Assembly: GCA_031254905.1 (NCBI GenBank)
Contig: JAIRTN010000132.1
Location: 1 to 6,211 of the forward strand
DNA from: Coriobacteriales bacterium
GTDB lineage: Bacteria > Actinomycetota > Coriobacteriia > Coriobacteriales > UBA8131
Length of the DNA stretch: 6,211 nucleotides
Direction of reading: 5' to 3'
Shown: piece after piece, positions 4,415 through 6,211 of the stretch
How positions within the stretch are numbered: position 1 is the first letter of the stretch
How the letters are laid out: each line of letters begins with the position of its first letter
Program-made: the position numbers and the translations under genes
Notes under the pieces: generated by a model
What the model saw: the letters and a program-made list of their open reading frames with translations, nothing else
What the model was told of the DNA's origin: nothing
The model's database searches: none

Positions 4415-6211
4415 TCAAACCTCCTCAACCTGCGGATTATCCGCCGGTACACCCATGAGTGACAATATGAGTACCAGTATAAACGAAAGGGTAAGCCCAA
4501 CCCCGTCAACAGCGATATCCGTCAACCAGATGTCCGATTCGATGAGCAAAGGCATCAGTACGCGGGGCAGCGTGAGAACCACGATGCCAAGCAAGGCGCC
4601 GAGCAGGGTCGAGGGGGTAGTGCCCCGCGCCGCCAGCGCCGCCATAACGAGCGCGGCCAAGACAAAGGCGATGAGCGTAGCCCAAGTTTGGGGGTGCGCG
4701 AGATAGGCGAGTACCTGCGGGGGGACAAGAGCGTCTTGGGGAACAAGGAAAAGGCTGGTGTGCGCGAGGTCGCTGCCCTGCGTGAGCGTTACCAGCGCGA
4801 TGAGAATGACGGCCTGCGCCACGGCCGCGGGCAGCGCGCGGCGCCACGGGAGGAAGAATCCGGCGAGCAAAGGCGCGGCGAAGCCCAGCCAAAGCGTCCC
4901 GAGCAGCGGCGTGAGCATAACGACGTTTGAGTCGGCGCGCCCCCGCCGCCCAACAAACAGCCACCAAGCGATGAGCAGCACGTCCAAAACAAGGCCGACG
5001 ACGAGGGCCCCTCCCGCGATGATACCGGCGAAAAAGGCGGTGCTGGCAAGCACGCTGCCGAGTTGGGGCACCAAAAAGGCGCCAAACGCGATGAGGACGA
5101 CGATGCCCGCAAAGACGATGAACTGCGTATTGGACTGCGCAAACATCTCGGGCGACACCTGAGCCACGGCCCCGGCAAGCGCGTCCGATGGCGCGGGCAG
5201 CCCAAAGCCGCTCAGGCCCGAGAGGGCAAAACTCCCGCAGGCAAGCGCCGCAACCAAACGCTCCAGCACCCCGCGCAAGCGGATGGGTAAACGGTCCCAC
5301 AGCGGCACGGCGGCGGGCACGTCCTCATCCGGCTGCTCCGCAAGAGAATCGTCCCGATGCCACTCGTCGCCAAACTCCACTTCATCAAGGTCGCGTTCGT
5401 TGACACGGCGTTTCAGCGCGCGCCGCCCGTTTTGCGCGTTGCCAAGATAGGGCGCAACCTCGGCAAAAAACTCAGGCACGCTGGCAAAACGCTGCAACCG
5501 GTTCGCCATGAGCGCCCTCACGAGCACCTCATCGATGGCGGGGTCAAGTTCGGGCCGCAGGGCCGAGGGCAGCGTCAGCGGCTCATTGAGAATGCGCGCG
5601 AGCGACTCATCGGTCGTCCGGGCGAAAAAGGGGTTGCTCCCGGTAAGCAACTGGTAAAGCAAAACGGCAAACGCCCAAAGGTCGGTGCGCGCGTCCACGT
5701 CGCCCTGCAAAATCTGCTCAGGCGGCATATACCCAATCGTGCCGCCCTGCGCCTCCGCAAACCCGGCGGTGCCCGAAAGCTCCGCAAGCCCAAAGTCAGT
5801 CACCTTGGTGTGCCCCTTGTGGTCGATAAGGATGTTGTCAGGTTTTATGTCGAGGTGAAGGACCTGATTTTCGTGCGCGTACTCGAGTGCCGCTGCCACG
5901 TCGTTCATTATGGTGGTGATACTATCGAGGTCTAACAGCTCGGCACTCTCCCGTAGCAGGTTGGTGAGCGTAGGCCCGTCCACGTATTCCATGATGAGCA
6001 GCGCTTCGGTGCCCGTAACCTCAAAGTCCAGCACGTTAACGATGCGGGCATCGTTAAGGAGCGCTGCCGTGCGCGCCTCCTGAATGCCCGGCAAATCGGT
6101 CTCGTCAATGGCAAGGGGAATGCGTTTAATGGCAACGCGGCGCTGCAGACGGCTGTCCCAGGCGACGTCAACCGTACCAAAGCCACCTTTGCCCTTGGTT
6201 TCGATAAGACG
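4415..6211 (-). CDS. Membrane Ser/Thr protein kinase, 5' end cut by window edge
   Basis: The frame is open to the right edge and gives 598 residues, so the true start lies outside; probably only 10-20 residues are missing. An apparent start at 6094 is a TTG inside the N-lobe and is not real. Fragment residues show a Hanks-type kinase: Gly-rich loop GKGGFG (7-12), VAIK lysine K29, alpha-C glutamate E45, catalytic loop HLDIKPDN (119-126; D121, K123, N126), DFG 139-141, PPE 163-165, and the late-lobe arginine R241. It should transfer phosphate from ATP to Thr/Ser on the cytoplasmic face. The HRD arginine is leucine (L120), so it is a non-RD kinase. Residues 262-305 form a charged, largely acidic linker. 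Residues 312-587 are very hydrophobic, with roughly 8-10 membrane helices, and there are no PASTA repeats. It ends with TGA two bases before the fhaA start. Kinase identity is certain; the role of the membrane domain is unknown. Its place ahead of fhaA suggests that the FHA proteins are partners. Confidence 0.95.
   Translation of the reverse strand, partial: RLIETKGKGGFGTVDVAWDSRLQRRVAIKRIPLAIDETDLPGIQEARTAALLNDARIVNVLDFEVTGTEALLIMEYVDGPTLTNLLRESAELLDLDSITTIMNDVAAALEYAHENQVLHLDIKPDNILIDHKGHTKVTDFGLAELSGTAGFAEAQGGTIGYMPPEQILQGDVDARTDLWAFAVLLYQLLTGSNPFFARTTDESLARILNEPLTLPSALRPELDPAIDEVLVRALMANRLQRFASVPEFFAEVAPYLGNAQNGRRALKRRVNERDLDEVEFGDEWHRDDSLAEQPDEDVPAAVPLWDRLPIRLRGVLERLVAALACGSFALSGLSGFGLPAPSDALAGAVAQVSPEMFAQSNTQFIVFAGIVVLIAFGAFLVPQLGSVLASTAFFAGIIAGGALVVGLVLDVLLIAWWLFVGRRGRADSNVVMLTPLLGTLWLGFAAPLLAGFFLPWRRALPAAVAQAVILIALVTLTQGSDLAHTSLFLVPQDALVPPQVLAYLAHPQTWATLIAFVLAALVMAALAARGTTPSTLLGALLGIVVLTLPRVLMPLLIESDIWLTDIAVDGVGLTLSFILVLILSLMGVPADNPQVEEV
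4420..4425 (-). promoter_or_regulatory. Ribosome binding site of fhaA
   Basis: A perfect AGGAGG lies just inside the 3' end of the kinase gene. It is 7 nt upstream of GTG at 4412-4410 but only 1 nt from the in-frame TTG at 4418. The spacing therefore favours the GTG as the fhaA start, giving the N-terminus MGIFSR, which matches the MG-plus-hydrophobic start typical of FhaA proteins. Confidence 0.85.
4451..5278 (-). other. Multi-pass membrane domain of the kinase
   Basis: Fragment residues 312-587 hold several hydrophobic stretches: about 315-338, 363-382, 387-409, 408-420, 431-454, 460-477, 510-528, 535-557 and 567-587. Short charged loops such as GRRGRAD (421-427) lie between them. PknB-like kinases usually have one helix and extracellular PASTA repeats that sense muropeptides. 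This arrangement has only short loops outside, so any ligand would be small, lipid-like or a membrane protein. I do not recognise the domain. The helix count is by eye. Confidence 0.8.

Noticed and set aside
4506..5300. Minus-strand frame of 264 codons overlapping the kinase
   Set aside because: Arg/Ala/Gly-rich alternative frame of the kinase membrane domain. The kinase frame is continuous and has clear hydrophobic periodicity.
6092..6094. Kinase start at position 6094
   Set aside because: This TTG falls between the catalytic lysine and the alpha-C glutamate. Upstream codons encode the Gly-rich loop and VAIK, so the gene starts beyond the window.

Overview
The window is GC-rich (about 60% by eye). 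All its genes lie on the minus strand, so the biological order runs from the right edge to the left edge. It holds one tightly packed block of five genes with no promoter, terminator, RNA gene, mobile element or CRISPR array that I can see. The gene set (Ser/Thr kinase, two FHA-domain proteins, PP2C phosphatase, RodA-type SEDS protein, class B PBP) is the cell-growth and cell-wall phosphosignalling module of Actinobacteria, best known from the mycobacterial fhaA-fhaB-pstP-rodA-pbpA-pknA-pknB locus. The rearranged order, the non-PASTA kinase and the SEDS-PBP fusion make me think of a deep-branching actinobacterium, possibly Coriobacteriia. That placement is inference.

Layout in transcription order. 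(1) 6211-4415: a Ser/Thr protein kinase cut by the right edge, with a complete catalytic core from the Gly-rich loop onward, an acidic linker and a large multi-pass membrane domain in place of PASTA repeats. (2) 4412-3432: FhaA, with an N-terminal DUF3662-type domain, a long Gly/Ala-rich linker and a C-terminal FHA domain. (3) 3415-3002: FhaB, a short membrane-anchored FHA protein. (4) 3005-1833: PstP, a PP2C phosphatase with one membrane helix and a small outer domain; it overlaps fhaB by ATGA. (5) 1790 to beyond position 1: one continuous reading frame carrying a complete RodA/FtsW-type SEDS glycosyltransferase followed by the start of a PbpA-type class B penicillin-binding protein. It is cut by the left edge before the transpeptidase active site.

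How they may work together: the kinase would phosphorylate Thr residues on itself and on targets, the FHA proteins would read those marks and tether partners at the membrane, PstP would erase them, and the SEDS-PBP protein would polymerise and cross-link peptidoglycan. Gene junctions are very close (2 nt, 16 nt, a 4-nt overlap, 42 nt), which fits one transcript with translational coupling.

The main oddities are the SEDS-PBP fusion (easy to miss because the frame has a GTG start and runs off the window), a short imperfect duplication of the 3' end of pstP just before the fusion gene, a kinase with HLD in place of HRD and few phosphorylatable residues in its activation loop, and that kinase's multi-pass membrane domain.
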